Positions 40,268 to 48,964 of a DNA stretch of 64,000 nucleotides are shown in pieces (within the stretch, counting starts at the first letter, position 1; each line of letters starts with the position of its first letter). The notes beneath the pieces are model-generated. The model ran no database searches, was not told where the DNA came from, and saw only the letters and a program-made list of their open reading frames with translations. The position numbers were made by a program, and so were the translations under genes. The stretch comes from an uncultured Clostridia bacterium (GTDB lineage: Bacteria > Bacillota > Clostridia > Christensenellales > Borkfalkiaceae): positions 1-64,000 of the forward strand of contig CALVWR010000002.1 of NCBI GenBank assembly GCA_944367565.1. Direction: 5' to 3'.

Positions 40268-41695
40268 ATGGATAACAGGCAGTATGTGAAAGAAGTTGCG
40301 GACATGAACGACGATTTCGCCAAATGGTATACGGACGTTGTGGTGAAAACGGAGCTTGTCGATTACGGACCGGTGAAAGGGACGATGGTGATTCGTCCGT
40401 ACGGATATGCGATCTGGGAGAACATTCAGGCGGAGATGAACGCGCGATTTAAAGCGGTCGGAGTCAAGAATGCGTACTTCCCCATGCTGATACCCGAAAG
40501 TTATTTAAAAAGAGAAGCGGAACACGTGGAAGGGTTTGCGCCGGAAGTGGCGGTGGTGACGTATGCGGGGGGTGCGGATCTGGCGGAAAAGCTGGTGATC
40601 CGTCCGACGAGCGAAACGATCATCTGCGAGATGTACGCGAAGTGGCTGCAAAGTTACCGCGATCTGCCGATTCTGATCAACCAGTGGGCGAACGTCGTGC
40701 GTTGGGAAAAGACGACCCGTCCTTTTTTGAGAACGAGCGAGTTTCTGTGGCAGGAAGGGCATACGGTTCACGCCACGGAAGAAGAGGCGATGGAAGAGAC
40801 CATCAAAATGCTCAACGTGTACAAGGAATTTGCGGAGAACGTGCTGGCGATTCCGGTATTTACGGGGAGAAAGACGGAGAAGGAGAAGTTTGCCGGCGCG
40901 GTGGCGACGTACGGCATGGAAGCGATGATGCTCGACGGCAAGAGTCTGCAGGCGGGAACGTCGCATTATCTGGGGCAGAACTTCGCGAAAGCGTTCGATA
41001 TGCAGTTTCTGGATAAGGACGGAATCAGAAAGTACGGATATTCGACGTCGTGGGGGACGTCGACGCGGATGATCGGCGCGCTGATCATGGCGCACGGCGA
41101 CGAACGGGGTCTGGTATTGCCGCCGAAAGTGGCGCCGATTCAGGCGGTGATCGTGCCGATCGCGGCGCATAAGGGCGGCGTGACGGAGAAGGCGGCGGAG
41201 CTGGAAAAAGCGTTACGCATGAAGGGCATCCGCGTGGAAACGGACAACCGCGAAGCCAGCCCCGGATGGAAATTCAACGAATGGGAGATGAAGGGCGTGC
41301 CGGTGCGGATCGAGGTCGGTCCGCGGGACATCGAAAAGAATCAGGCGGCGATTTTCCGCCGCGATACTCTGGAAAAGAGTTTTCTGCCCCTCGACGGGAT
41401 TGCGGAAGCCGTGGAGAAGCTGCTTGACGGAATCCAGAAAAACATGCTGGAAAAGTCGCGGAAAAACCGCGACGCGCGCATCGTTTACGCAAAAAATCTC
41501 GAAGAGCTGCTCGCCGGTGTGGAAGGCAGGAATTTCGTGAAAGCCGGCTGGTGCGGCTGTCGGGAATGTGAGGACAAAGTCAAGGAAAAGACGGCGGCTA
41601 CGGCGCGCGTGATCGTCGAAGGCGAGGAGAGCGATACCTGCGTCGTCTGCGGAAAAAAAGCAAAACATACGGTGATTTTCGCGCGGGCATATTAA
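40268..41695 (+). CDS. proS: Prolyl-tRNA synthetase, archaeal/eukaryal-like type
   Basis: A 475-residue class II proline-tRNA ligase of the short type (no bacterial editing insertion), as found in many Clostridia. Motif 1-like VIRPYGYAIWENIQAEMNARF, TSETIICEMYAKW, RTSEFLWQEGHTVHATEEEA and GTSTRMIGALIMAHGDERGLVLPP are visible. The C-terminal zinc-like domain has CGCREC and CVVCGKK and ends in a Tyr, as in the type. The ATG at 40268 follows a rather distant AGAGGATG; a 26-residue upstream extension crosses the promoter and was rejected. Confidence 0.95.
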   Translation: MDNRQYVKEVADMNDDFAKWYTDVVVKTELVDYGPVKGTMVIRPYGYAIWENIQAEMNARFKAVGVKNAYFPMLIPESYLKREAEHVEGFAPEVAVVTYAGGADLAEKLVIRPTSETIICEMYAKWLQSYRDLPILINQWANVVRWEKTTRPFLRTSEFLWQEGHTVHATEEEAMEETIKMLNVYKEFAENVLAIPVFTGRKTEKEKFAGAVATYGMEAMMLDGKSLQAGTSHYLGQNFAKAFDMQFLDKDGIRKYGYSTSWGTSTRMIGALIMAHGDERGLVLPPKVAPIQAVIVPIAAHKGGVTEKAAELEKALRMKGIRVETDNREASPGWKFNEWEMKGVPVRIEVGPRDIEKNQAAIFRRDTLEKSFLPLDGIAEAVEKLLDGIQKNMLEKSRKNRDARIVYAKNLEELLAGVEGRNFVKAGWCGCRECEDKVKEKTAATARVIVEGEESDTCVVCGKKAKHTVIFARAY

Positions 41696-41722
41696 CCGCA
41701 GGGATCAACGTGATAAGGAAAT

Positions 41723-42646
41723 ATGGGAAGCATCATTTTGCAAAAAGGCAACATATTGTTGCAGATCAATACCGAAAGCGGAACGATGGTCGTTTACGCA
41801 TGGCAGGCGATCGTTTTGTTATGCGTTGCCGCGGCGATCGCGCTGGCGCTTTATCTTCTGATGGGGTTCGGTCTGCTGATCATGGCGAAAAACAACGGCG
41901 TGAAGCACGGCTGGCTGGGCTTTCTTCCGTTTCTCCGGTATTTTATTGCCGGCAGGATCGCGGGGGCAACCCGTGTTTTCGGAAAGAAGATGAAAAATCC
42001 GGGATTCTGGCTGGCGATCATTTCGCTTATACTGTTCGTTTGCGGCGCGGTGAATCTGTATCTCCGGTATTATCCGCTCGGTTATGCGTTTTTCAAAGGC
42101 GACGTCGTGGAATTTATCCCCGTAGAGACCGGCGGATATATCTATACGAGCGCCTGTCTGAAGGATTTTGCGTATTATCCCTACGAACAGACCTATATGC
42201 AGGTCTGGACGTGGTTGTCGCTGCCCTTTCAGCTGGCGGAAATTTTCTTTTTCGTGCTGACCTTCATGCAGCTTTTCAGAAAATTCAATCCGCGCAATTA
42301 TTTCACGTTTATCCTGATCTCGTTTTTCGGGGAAATTCTCGGAATTTCGCTGGTTTCGCTGATCGTCTTTACCCAGCGCAACAAAAAAGCGGTGAATTAC
42401 AACGATTATCTGAAAGAGCAGTATATGCGGATGCAGGGGATGTATGCCCCCCCGCGCGAAACGCCGCCGGATAATCCGTTCCGGGAGTTCGGCGCAAGAG
42501 GCGAGAACGATCCGGGAGATCCGTTTGCGGAGTTCGGAGAACAAAAACAGAACCCGTCGGACGACGGAAGCGAAAAAGACGATAAAAAGGAAAAGAAGAA
42601 CGATCCGCCCGATCATGGGGACAGTTCTCCTTTCGAAGGTTTCTGA
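41723..42646 (+). CDS. Membrane protein of unknown function
   Basis: A 307-residue protein with about five hydrophobic segments (about 25-52, 62-75, 90-112, 165-185 and 200-222) and a long, disordered, Pro/Asp/Lys-rich cytoplasmic tail (about 240-307) carrying repeated NPFREFG/DPFAEFG/SPFEGF motifs. The segment HGWLGFLPFLRYFIAGRIAG resembles small membrane proteins of Clostridia, but I assign no function. AAGGAAAT precedes the ATG; it follows proS by 27 bp, so it may share its transcript. Confidence 0.75.
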   Translation: MGSIILQKGNILLQINTESGTMVVYAWQAIVLLCVAAAIALALYLLMGFGLLIMAKNNGVKHGWLGFLPFLRYFIAGRIAGATRVFGKKMKNPGFWLAIISLILFVCGAVNLYLRYYPLGYAFFKGDVVEFIPVETGGYIYTSACLKDFAYYPYEQTYMQVWTWLSLPFQLAEIFFFVLTFMQLFRKFNPRNYFTFILISFFGEILGISLVSLIVFTQRNKKAVNYNDYLKEQYMRMQGMYAPPRETPPDNPFREFGARGENDPGDPFAEFGEQKQNPSDDGSEKDDKKEKKNDPPDHGDSSPFEGF

Positions 42647-42652
42647 AAAGGG

Positions 42653-42682
42653 AAAAGCAGAGCTAAAAGCCCTGCTTTTTCT
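42653..42682 (+). terminator. Probable terminator before mnmE
   Basis: AAAAGCAG/CTGCTTTT stem with an 11-nt loop ending in TTTTTC. The 170 bp from here to mnmE hold no gene and no clear promoter. Confidence 0.6.
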
Positions 42683-42853
42683 TGCGTTTCGTTTCGTCCG
42701 GCGCGCGGAAGAAAGAGCGGCAAGATGAAGTTTGTCCGACGCGCAAAAAAAGCGACGGGATGATGTTGGACCGATGGGCAGCGCACAAAAAGAGCAAGCG
42801 GCGGGGTTGTTGCCGCGAACGGCAGAAAAAGAGGCGAAAGGGAGAGAAGAAAA

Positions 42854-44191
42854 ATGAAAAACGACGATATCTGCGCGCTTTCCACGCCTGCGGGAGCGGG
42901 AGGCGTGGCGGTCATCCGCATCAGCGGACAAAATCCGTTGACGTATACGGAGAAGATGTTCACGCCGTCGGGAAAGACGGCGGTAAAGGATTTCGAGCCG
43001 TACAGGATGTATCCCGGCGAATTCGACGCGGGAGAATTTAAGGATTTCGGCATGGCGGTATATTTCCGCGCGCCGAAGAGTTATACGGGCGAAGACGTGG
43101 CGGAGTTTCATGTACACGGGGGCGTGGCGATCGTAAACGGGATTCTGACGCGGCTTGTCGAACTGGGGTGCCGTCCCGCGGAGCGGGGAGAATTTACCCG
43201 TCGCGCGTTTCTGAACGGCAAACTGTCCTTATCCTCTGCGGAGGGACTGATCGACATGATCAACAGCGAAAGCGAAGGGGAGATCCGTGCGGGATATTCG
43301 CTTTACAGAGAGAAGCTGAAAGAAAAGGTCGACGGGATGCAAGCGGCGCTGAAAGGGGTGCTGGCGGAGATCGGAGCGAATCTCGACTATCCCGACGAAG
43401 TGGAAGAAGAGGGCGTGAAAGAGCGTGCCGCGGCGACGTTTGCGGCGGTGCGGACGCAAATGAACGAGCTGATCGGGAGCTATGCCGTGGGCAGGAAGCT
43501 GTCGGGCGGCGTGAAGGTCGGGATCGTGGGAAAACCGAACGTCGGAAAGAGTTCGCTTCTGAACGCGTTTCTGCGATACGACAAGGCGATCGTATCGGAT
43601 ATGGCCGGGACGACGCGGGACGTCGTGGAGGGGACGATCGTATATCGCGGCGTAAAATTCGGGCTGCGGGATACGGCGGGGATCCGCGAATCGGAAAATG
43701 CGGTGGAAAGAGTCGGCGTGGAACGCTCGAAGCGGGTGTTAGAGGAAGCGGACGTCCTCGTGGTGGTGCTTGACGGAAGCGAAAAGCAAAGCGGGGAAGA
43801 TCAAGAGATTCTGGCGCTGACGGAAGGGAAGAACCGCATTATCGTAGCGAATAAAAGCGATAAAGGCGGCAATGCGGACGGAAAAGCGGAGCTGGAGATC
43901 TCCGCGAAATCGGGAGAAAACATTGACAAACTTACGGAAATGTTGTTTAATAGAACCATAGGGGCGGGCATCGACGTCAACGGAGAATTCATAACGCAGC
44001 AGAGACATTATGAAGCGTTGCGGCGTGCGCTTGCCGCGCTCCAACGGGCGGAAGCCGCCCTTGCGGAACCGCTCGACATGGTATTTTCCGAAACGGAGGA
44101 ATGTTGGCGGATTTTGGGAGAGATCACGGGAGAAACGGCGGCGGAAGAGATTGTCGAGGAGATTTTTTCCAGATTCTGCGTGGGGAAATAA
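42854..44191 (+). CDS. mnmE: tRNA modification GTPase MnmE
   Basis: A 445-residue GTPase that, with MnmG, installs carboxymethylaminomethyl groups on U34 of certain tRNAs. The folate-binding N domain starts DDICALSTPAGAGGVAVIRISG. The G domain inserted in the helical domain has G1 GKPNVGKSS (about 226-234), G3 DTAG and G4 NKSD. The C-terminus FCVGK carries the catalytic Cys of the CxGK motif. mnmG is not adjacent. GGGAGAGAAGAAAA precedes the ATG. Confidence 0.96.
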   Translation: MKNDDICALSTPAGAGGVAVIRISGQNPLTYTEKMFTPSGKTAVKDFEPYRMYPGEFDAGEFKDFGMAVYFRAPKSYTGEDVAEFHVHGGVAIVNGILTRLVELGCRPAERGEFTRRAFLNGKLSLSSAEGLIDMINSESEGEIRAGYSLYREKLKEKVDGMQAALKGVLAEIGANLDYPDEVEEEGVKERAAATFAAVRTQMNELIGSYAVGRKLSGGVKVGIVGKPNVGKSSLLNAFLRYDKAIVSDMAGTTRDVVEGTIVYRGVKFGLRDTAGIRESENAVERVGVERSKRVLEEADVLVVVLDGSEKQSGEDQEILALTEGKNRIIVANKSDKGGNADGKAELEISAKSGENIDKLTEMLFNRTIGAGIDVNGEFITQQRHYEALRRALAALQRAEAALAEPLDMVFSETEECWRILGEITGETAAEEIVEEIFSRFCVGK

Positions 44192-44206
44192 AAGAGAGGA
44201 AAATCT

Positions 44207-45088
44207 ATGGTCAATCTGGAATTATACCGCGTGTTTTATACCGTTGCGAAATGCGGAAGTCTGACAAAAGCGGCGGAAGAGCTGTACATATCGCAGCCGG
44301 CCGTTTCGCAGGCGGTGAAACAGCTGGAAAATCAGCTGGGCGGGAAGTTGTTCAACAGAACGCATCGGGGTATGGAGCTTTCCGATACGGGGGGAAAGCA
44401 GATTTTCGGATCGGTGGAAGCGGCGCTGAAACTGCTTACGGAAGCGGAGACCAAATATTCCGAACTGAAGAATACGGCGACGGGCGTGGTCCGGATCTGC
44501 GCAAGCGATACCGTCAGCACGCATTTTCTGCTCAGATACATCAAGGAATATCACGAAAAGTATCCGAACGTGAATCTGATTCTGCAGAACGGGACGTCGG
44601 CGGAGACCATCGAACTTCTGAAGAACAAAAAGGGGGATATCGGATTTGTCAATCTGCCGGTGGACGATAAGGATATCAACTTGTCCAACACGGTGATGCG
44701 CCTGCACGATACGTTCGTTGCAAACGAGAAATTTGCCGAACTGTTCGGCAAGACGGTGGATCTGCGGCTGTTGCAGGATTATCCGTTGCTGATGCTGGAG
44801 CTCACCACCGCCACGCGGCAGGCGATCATCAACTTCGCCCATTCGCAGGGGATTCACCTTCATCCCGAAATCGAGCTTGCCAGCCTGGAACTGATGACGG
44901 AACTGGCGAAAAACGGCATCGGCATTGCCTGTATTCCGCGGGAATTCGTGCGGCACGAGCTGGAAACGGGGGAACTGAAAGAAATCAAAACCAATCCGGA
45001 ACTGCCGACGCGCGCCATCGGGCTGGCGTTGCCGAAAGACGAAGAACTGTCGTTTGCGGTCAGGGAGTTCTTGAATCTGCTCCGGTAA
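44207..45088 (+). CDS. LysR family transcriptional regulator
   Basis: A 293-residue LysR-type regulator. The N-terminal winged helix (residues 1-60) contains LTKAAEELYISQPAVSQAVKQLE and FNRTHRGMELSDTG; the rest is a periplasmic-binding-like effector domain. It follows mnmE by 15 bp and precedes uppP by 55 bp, in the same direction, so unlike typical LysR genes it has no divergent target. AGAGAGGAAAATCT precedes the ATG. Effector and targets unknown. Confidence 0.92.
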   Translation: MVNLELYRVFYTVAKCGSLTKAAEELYISQPAVSQAVKQLENQLGGKLFNRTHRGMELSDTGGKQIFGSVEAALKLLTEAETKYSELKNTATGVVRICASDTVSTHFLLRYIKEYHEKYPNVNLILQNGTSAETIELLKNKKGDIGFVNLPVDDKDINLSNTVMRLHDTFVANEKFAELFGKTVDLRLLQDYPLLMLELTTATRQAIINFAHSQGIHLHPEIELASLELMTELAKNGIGIACIPREFVRHELETGELKEIKTNPELPTRAIGLALPKDEELSFAVREFLNLLR

Positions 45089-45143
45089 CATAAGATAATA
45101 CGCGGTCTTCCGAAGCGATCTCGGGGGAAATAAGGAGAGGAAA

Positions 45144-45902
45144 ATGGAAATTTGGCAGGCAATCGTGCTGGGATTGGTGCAGGGGTTCACGGAATTTCTG
45201 CCGGTCTCGTCCAGCGGGCATCTGGTCTTGTTGCAATCATGGTTCGGGATCGATCCGGAACACAGTATGTTTCTTACGATCATGCTGCACGTCGGTACGC
45301 TGATTCCGGTGTGCGCGGTTTTTTTCAGAGAGATTATCGGACTTTTCCGGCGTCCTTCGGGATTGCTGTATCTGATCATCGCCAGCATTCCGGCGGCGCT
45401 TGTCGGATTTCTGTTGGGGGATGCGGTTGACGCGGTCTTTTACGGCGGGAAATATCTCGCGCCGTGTTTCATCGTCACGGCGCTCTTATTGCTCCAGGCG
45501 GAGCTGACGGCGAAGAGAAAACCGCTGTATCGAGACATCAACGCGGGCAATGCGCTGGCGATGGGCGTCGCGCAGGCGATCGCCGTCGTGCCGGGAATCT
45601 CGCGGAGCGGGTCTACCATCGCCGCGGGGTGTTTTTGCGGGGTGGACCGCGATAAAAACGCGAACTTTGCGTTTCTGATGAGCATACCCGTCATTCTGGG
45701 GTCGGCGCTTCTGGAAGGCTATCGGTTTGTCAAAGCGCCCGCCGCGGATATCGAAATTCTGCCGTTATTGTTCGGCGTTCTGGCGGCGGCGGTGAGCGGG
45801 TATATCGCCATAAGATTTATGCTCCGCGTCGTGAAAAAAGCGGATTTTAAATGGTTTTCGCTGTATCTTGCAATATTGAGTCTGATATTGCTGATACTAT
45901 AG
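45144..45902 (+). CDS. uppP: Undecaprenyl-diphosphatase UppP
   Basis: A 252-residue integral membrane enzyme (BacA family) that dephosphorylates undecaprenyl pyrophosphate for cell-wall synthesis and confers bacitracin tolerance. Catalytic motifs are QGFTEFLPVSSSGH (residues 13-26) and PGISRSGSTI (about 152-161). About seven or eight membrane helices; length normal. AAGGAGAGGAAA precedes the ATG. Two genes for membrane stress follow closely: a small ORF and mscL. Confidence 0.96.
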   Translation: MEIWQAIVLGLVQGFTEFLPVSSSGHLVLLQSWFGIDPEHSMFLTIMLHVGTLIPVCAVFFREIIGLFRRPSGLLYLIIASIPAALVGFLLGDAVDAVFYGGKYLAPCFIVTALLLLQAELTAKRKPLYRDINAGNALAMGVAQAIAVVPGISRSGSTIAAGCFCGVDRDKNANFAFLMSIPVILGSALLEGYRFVKAPAADIEILPLLFGVLAAAVSGYIAIRFMLRVVKKADFKWFSLYLAILSLILLIL

Positions 45903-45905
45903 GGC

Positions 45906-46043
45906 ATGAGAGATTTGAAAGCAGAAGCGGAAGAAACGGAACGTCAGCTTTGCGGCGCGTCTCCGAAAGAAGTTGTACGGCTCGTGAAAAAACTTTTCAG
46001 ATTGAAAGAAAAACTGTTCAAAGGAAAGAGGAATGACAAATGA
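45906..46043 (+). CDS. 45-residue small protein coupled to mscL
   Basis: A short ORF, MRDLKAEAEETERQLCGASP then KEVVRLVKKLFRLKEKLFKG, helical and basic at the C-terminus. It begins 3 bp after the uppP stop and ends in an ATGA overlap with mscL. The tight packing on both sides supports translation, though its ribosome site is poor. No family recognised; it could instead be a coupling ORF. Confidence 0.45.
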   Translation: MRDLKAEAEETERQLCGASPKEVVRLVKKLFRLKEKLFKGKRNDK

Positions 46044-46606
46044 AAAAGTTCTTTAAGGAATTCAAGGCATTTATCACGCGCGGAAACGTCATCGACATGG
46101 CGGTCGGCGTGATCGTAGGCGGCGCCTTTACCGCGATCGTAACGGCGCTCACGGCGAATGTGTTTCAGCCGCTCGTGAACTGGGCGCTTGCCGATACGGG
46201 CGGCGGACTGGAGAGTGCCGTCACCATGCTCAAGGAAGTGAAGGTGGACGGCGTTGTCGATTTATCCCAGTCGATTTACATAGATTGGGGCGCGGTGGTT
46301 TCCGCCGTGCTGAACTTCCTGCTCATCGCGCTGATTTTGTTTTCGGTAGTGAAGTTTATCAACAAACTGCACGAGGTGAGTATGCCGAAATACTACGGAT
46401 ACTCGAGGAAGGAATATTTTGCGTTTCGCCGGGCGGGTAAAAGCGAAGAGGAGATAGAAATAATGGCGGCCGCGCGCGACAAGGCGGCGGCGGAAGCCGC
46501 TGCCGCCGCCGCGGAGGAGGCGAAAAAACATACGACGGAATATCTGCTGGAAGAGATCAAGAACCTTCTGGAAAAGAACACGGATAATCTGTCGGAAGGG
46601 AAGTGA
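46040..46606 (+). CDS. mscL: Large-conductance mechanosensitive channel MscL
   Basis: A 188-residue MscL that opens under membrane tension to release solutes during hypo-osmotic shock. The N-terminal amphipathic helix and TM1 read FKEFKAFITRGNVIDMAVGVIVGGAFTAIVTAL; TM2 is VVSAVLNFLLIALILFSVVKFINKL. The usual length is about 130-150; here the C-terminal helical bundle is extended by an Ala/Glu-rich coiled coil (about 140-188). GGAAAGAGGAATGACAA before the ATG holds the ribosome site, inside the preceding small ORF. Confidence 0.95.
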   Translation: MKKFFKEFKAFITRGNVIDMAVGVIVGGAFTAIVTALTANVFQPLVNWALADTGGGLESAVTMLKEVKVDGVVDLSQSIYIDWGAVVSAVLNFLLIALILFSVVKFINKLHEVSMPKYYGYSRKEYFAFRRAGKSEEEIEIMAAARDKAAAEAAAAAAEEAKKHTTEYLLEEIKNLLEKNTDNLSEGK

Positions 46607-46665
46607 GTCTGTCCGGCAGGTCGCCGATAACCGTACGGACAACGCAGAGAAAAAAATATCATAAA

Positions 46666-46708
46666 CGTACGCCCCGCCGCATTTGCGGCGGGGCGTACAT
46701 TTTGTCTT
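46666..46708 (+). terminator. Terminator of mscL
   Basis: CGTACGCCCCGCCGC/GCGGCGGGGCGTACG-type stem with ATTT loop, followed by ATTTTGTCTTTTT. Confidence 0.8.
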
Positions 46709-46792
46709 TTTCGGAAAAGAACTTAACCCATCTTTATGAAGTCCGTTTTTGCAAAAGAAAGTTCGATTTTTTCGGGAAGAAAACGGTAGTAA

Positions 46793-48178
46793 TTATCCTA
46801 AAATAGCGATGGCGATGCTGCAATAGATGACGAGAGAGAGCGCGTCTACGATGGTTGTGATAAAAGGGCTTGCCATCACCGCGGGGTCGAGTTTGCATTT
46901 TTTTGCCAATAGCGGCAAAGCGCAACCCACGATTTTGGAAAGAAGGATGGTGATCGCAAGGCACAGCGAAACGACGAAAGATATCTCAAACGTGTAATTG
47001 TATTTAAAAAGCAGTCTGTCGATCAGCTGTAATTTGGCAAAACAAACGATGCCCAGCGTGATTGCAAGCATAAGTCCCGCGCAGAATTCCTTCCACATGA
47101 TTTTGAAAATGTCGCCGAACTTCACTTCGTTTAAGGCAATGCTGCGAACGACCGTCGCGGAAGATTGCGACCCCGCGTTGCCGCCGGAGTCCATCAGCAT
47201 GGGCACGCAGGCGATGAGAAGCGAACCGATCACGCCGCCGTTGAGGGCGCTGAGTTCTCCTTCGTAAGAATTGAGAATCAGCCCGGTAAACGTTGCCGAG
47301 ATCATCAGGATCAGCAGCCACGGCGCGCGGTTGGCGAAAATTTTGAAAGGACTGGTCTTGAGATACGGTTTGTCGTCCGGCGTGATCGCCGCCATGATCT
47401 GGATATCTTCCGTGGCCTCTTCCTGCATGACGTCCACCGCGTCGTCCACGGTGATGATGCCCACGATGCACCCTTCCTTGTCGATCACGGGCAGCGCGAG
47501 ATGTGCGTATTTCTGGAACTTCAACGCGACTTCTTCCTTGTCCTCGAGGGTTTCGATCGCCACCGTATTGGTCGTCATGATATCCTCGATCAGGGTTTCC
47601 TTTTCGGCAAGGAGCAAATCCTTTACCGTGACCACGCCGATCAGCCGCTTGCGGATATCCGTCACGTAACAGGTGTAGATGGTCTCTTTGTTCACGCCGG
47701 TACGGCGTATCTTGTCGAACGCATCCGCAACCGTCATGTTTGCCGAAAGGGAGACGAATTCCGGCGTCATCAGCGATCCCGCGCTGTCGTCGGGATATTC
47801 GAGCAGTTCGTTGATGGTCTTTCGCTCTTCCGGATCGGCTGCAAGCAGAATCCGCTTCACCACGTTCGCCGGCATTTCGTCGATGATATCCACCGTGTCG
47901 TCGAGAAACATATCGTCGATCACGGCTTTCAGCTCCTTATCGGTAAACGCCTTGATCAGCGATTCCTGCGTGTCGGAATCGAATTCCACGAAAACGTCGG
48001 AAGCAAGCTCCTTCGGCAACAGCCGGAAAAAAAAGATCTGTTCCTTTTTGTCGAGCTGTTCTTCCACAAAGGTCGCAATGTCCGCCGCTTCCGTGTCCAG
48101 CAAAACCATTCTCAGATCGGCAAACCGTCGGTTTTTGTATAACTCCATCAATTTTTCCGTTGTCAGTTCTTTTTCCAT
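46793..48178 (-). CDS. mgtE: Magnesium transporter MgtE
   Basis: A 461-residue MgtE channel. The N-terminal superhelical domain (about 1-130), two CBS domains (about 135-260: TCYVTDIRKRLIGVVTVKDLL, LPVIDKEGCIVGIITVDDAVDV) and five membrane helices (from PWLLILMISATFTGLIL) follow family order. The pore region has ACVPMLMDSGGNAGSQSSATVVR and the Mg-binding DPAVMASPFITTIVDALSL. AAAGGAGGTAAACCGT precedes the ATG at 48176-48178; the longer frame was rejected. Intracellular Mg closes the pore through the CBS domains. Confidence 0.96.
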   Translation of the reverse strand: MEKELTTEKLMELYKNRRFADLRMVLLDTEAADIATFVEEQLDKKEQIFFFRLLPKELASDVFVEFDSDTQESLIKAFTDKELKAVIDDMFLDDTVDIIDEMPANVVKRILLAADPEERKTINELLEYPDDSAGSLMTPEFVSLSANMTVADAFDKIRRTGVNKETIYTCYVTDIRKRLIGVVTVKDLLLAEKETLIEDIMTTNTVAIETLEDKEEVALKFQKYAHLALPVIDKEGCIVGIITVDDAVDVMQEEATEDIQIMAAITPDDKPYLKTSPFKIFANRAPWLLILMISATFTGLILNSYEGELSALNGGVIGSLLIACVPMLMDSGGNAGSQSSATVVRSIALNEVKFGDIFKIMWKEFCAGLMLAITLGIVCFAKLQLIDRLLFKYNYTFEISFVVSLCLAITILLSKIVGCALPLLAKKCKLDPAVMASPFITTIVDALSLVIYCSIAIAILG

Positions 48179-48203
48179 ACGGTTTACCTCCTTTTTGAAT
48201 GAT

Positions 48204-48230
48204 GAAAAAAACCCGCCGCGGCAGGTTTGA
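48204..48230 (-). terminator. Terminator-like hairpin between mgtE promoter and gene
   Basis: On the minus strand, AACCTGCC/GGCGGGTT forms a 7-bp stem with a 4-nt loop, followed by TTTTTTT. It can end the upstream PH-domain gene, but also lies downstream of the mgtE promoter, so it could attenuate mgtE. Confidence 0.6.
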
Positions 48231-48247
48231 TTGGAAATGCTTTTAAA

Positions 48248-48276
48248 AGTGTAGGACTTTTCCCGGCATTTGTCAA
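48248..48276 (-). promoter_or_regulatory. SigA-type promoter of mgtE
   Basis: On the minus strand, TTGACA (48271-48276), 17-bp spacer, TACACT (48248-48253). It lies just past the stop of the upstream gene. Confidence 0.75.
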
Positions 48277-48281
48277 TCAAA

Positions 48282-48725
48282 TCAGTCCGTTTCGTTGATT
48301 TTGTTGTCGTAAAGAATCTTCGGATTTTCTTCCCGCAGGGCGCGGATAAAATCCTCGTGCTTGCTCTCGGCAAGCAAAAGTACGATAAATTTGTCCGTAT
48401 TCGTATACATCACGAGTTTTCCGTGCGATTTATAATAAATCAGTTCCGTGATGTCGTTCACGTCGTAACTGGTGCGCAATAAGCCCATACGGGAAAAGAG
48501 TTTTCCCTTTCCCACAACGTAATACGGATAGAGCAGAACGCCGGCGCAGAGCGCCGTCAGAACGAGCGCGAGGACGATCAGCAAAACGAGCAGAATCGTG
48601 ACCGGGACGGTCAGAACGCCGTTAAATTTCAGCGCGTTGAACACGACGGCCGCAATGCCGCAAAGCGCGCCCAGGGCGAGAAGAACGACGATATACGGCG
48701 GAAGTTTCATGCGGAATTTTTTCAT
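48282..48725 (-). CDS. Two-TM protein with PH-like domain
   Basis: A 147-residue membrane protein with two adjacent hydrophobic helices (about 10-32 and 39-66) and a C-terminal bacterial PH-like domain (GLLRTSYDVNDITELIYYKSHGKLVMYTNTDKFIVLLL, here in two clauses: the strand pattern and the following helix). Related proteins (DUF1200/bPH) are envelope-associated with unknown roles. AAGGAGTGAGCGT precedes the ATG. It is upstream of mgtE on the same strand but separated by promoter and terminator. Confidence 0.75.
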   Translation of the reverse strand: MKKFRMKLPPYIVVLLALGALCGIAAVVFNALKFNGVLTVPVTILLVLLIVLALVLTALCAGVLLYPYYVVGKGKLFSRMGLLRTSYDVNDITELIYYKSHGKLVMYTNTDKFIVLLLAESKHEDFIRALREENPKILYDNKINETD

Positions 48726-48895
48726 ACGCTCACTCCTTCAGAACAGTTCGTATCCGATTGCGGAAAAACAATCGTCTTTCGTTCTTATTGTAGCATATCC
48801 CTTTCCGCGAAGCAAGAAAAATGCGCGTTTTTTCCGGATTTCGGCGTGCGGGCGGTCAAAAAGGAAGGACGGGCGCGCGGGAGGGGGCGATATGC

Positions 48896-48924
48896 TTGCC
48901 AAAAAGACGGAAGTGTGTTACAAT
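48896..48924 (+). promoter_or_regulatory. Promoter of the aconitase-like gene
   Basis: TTGCCA (48896-48901), 17-bp spacer, TACAAT (48919-48924). Confidence 0.7.
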
Positions 48925-48964
48925 AAACGCGACATCAAGGAAAGGAAGCGAGGAAGTAAAGCAT

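Noticed and set aside
48179-48281. M-box riboswitch before mgtE
   Set aside because: Only about 100 bp separate the genes and the leader is near 65 nt, too short for an M-box; its conserved segments are not seen.
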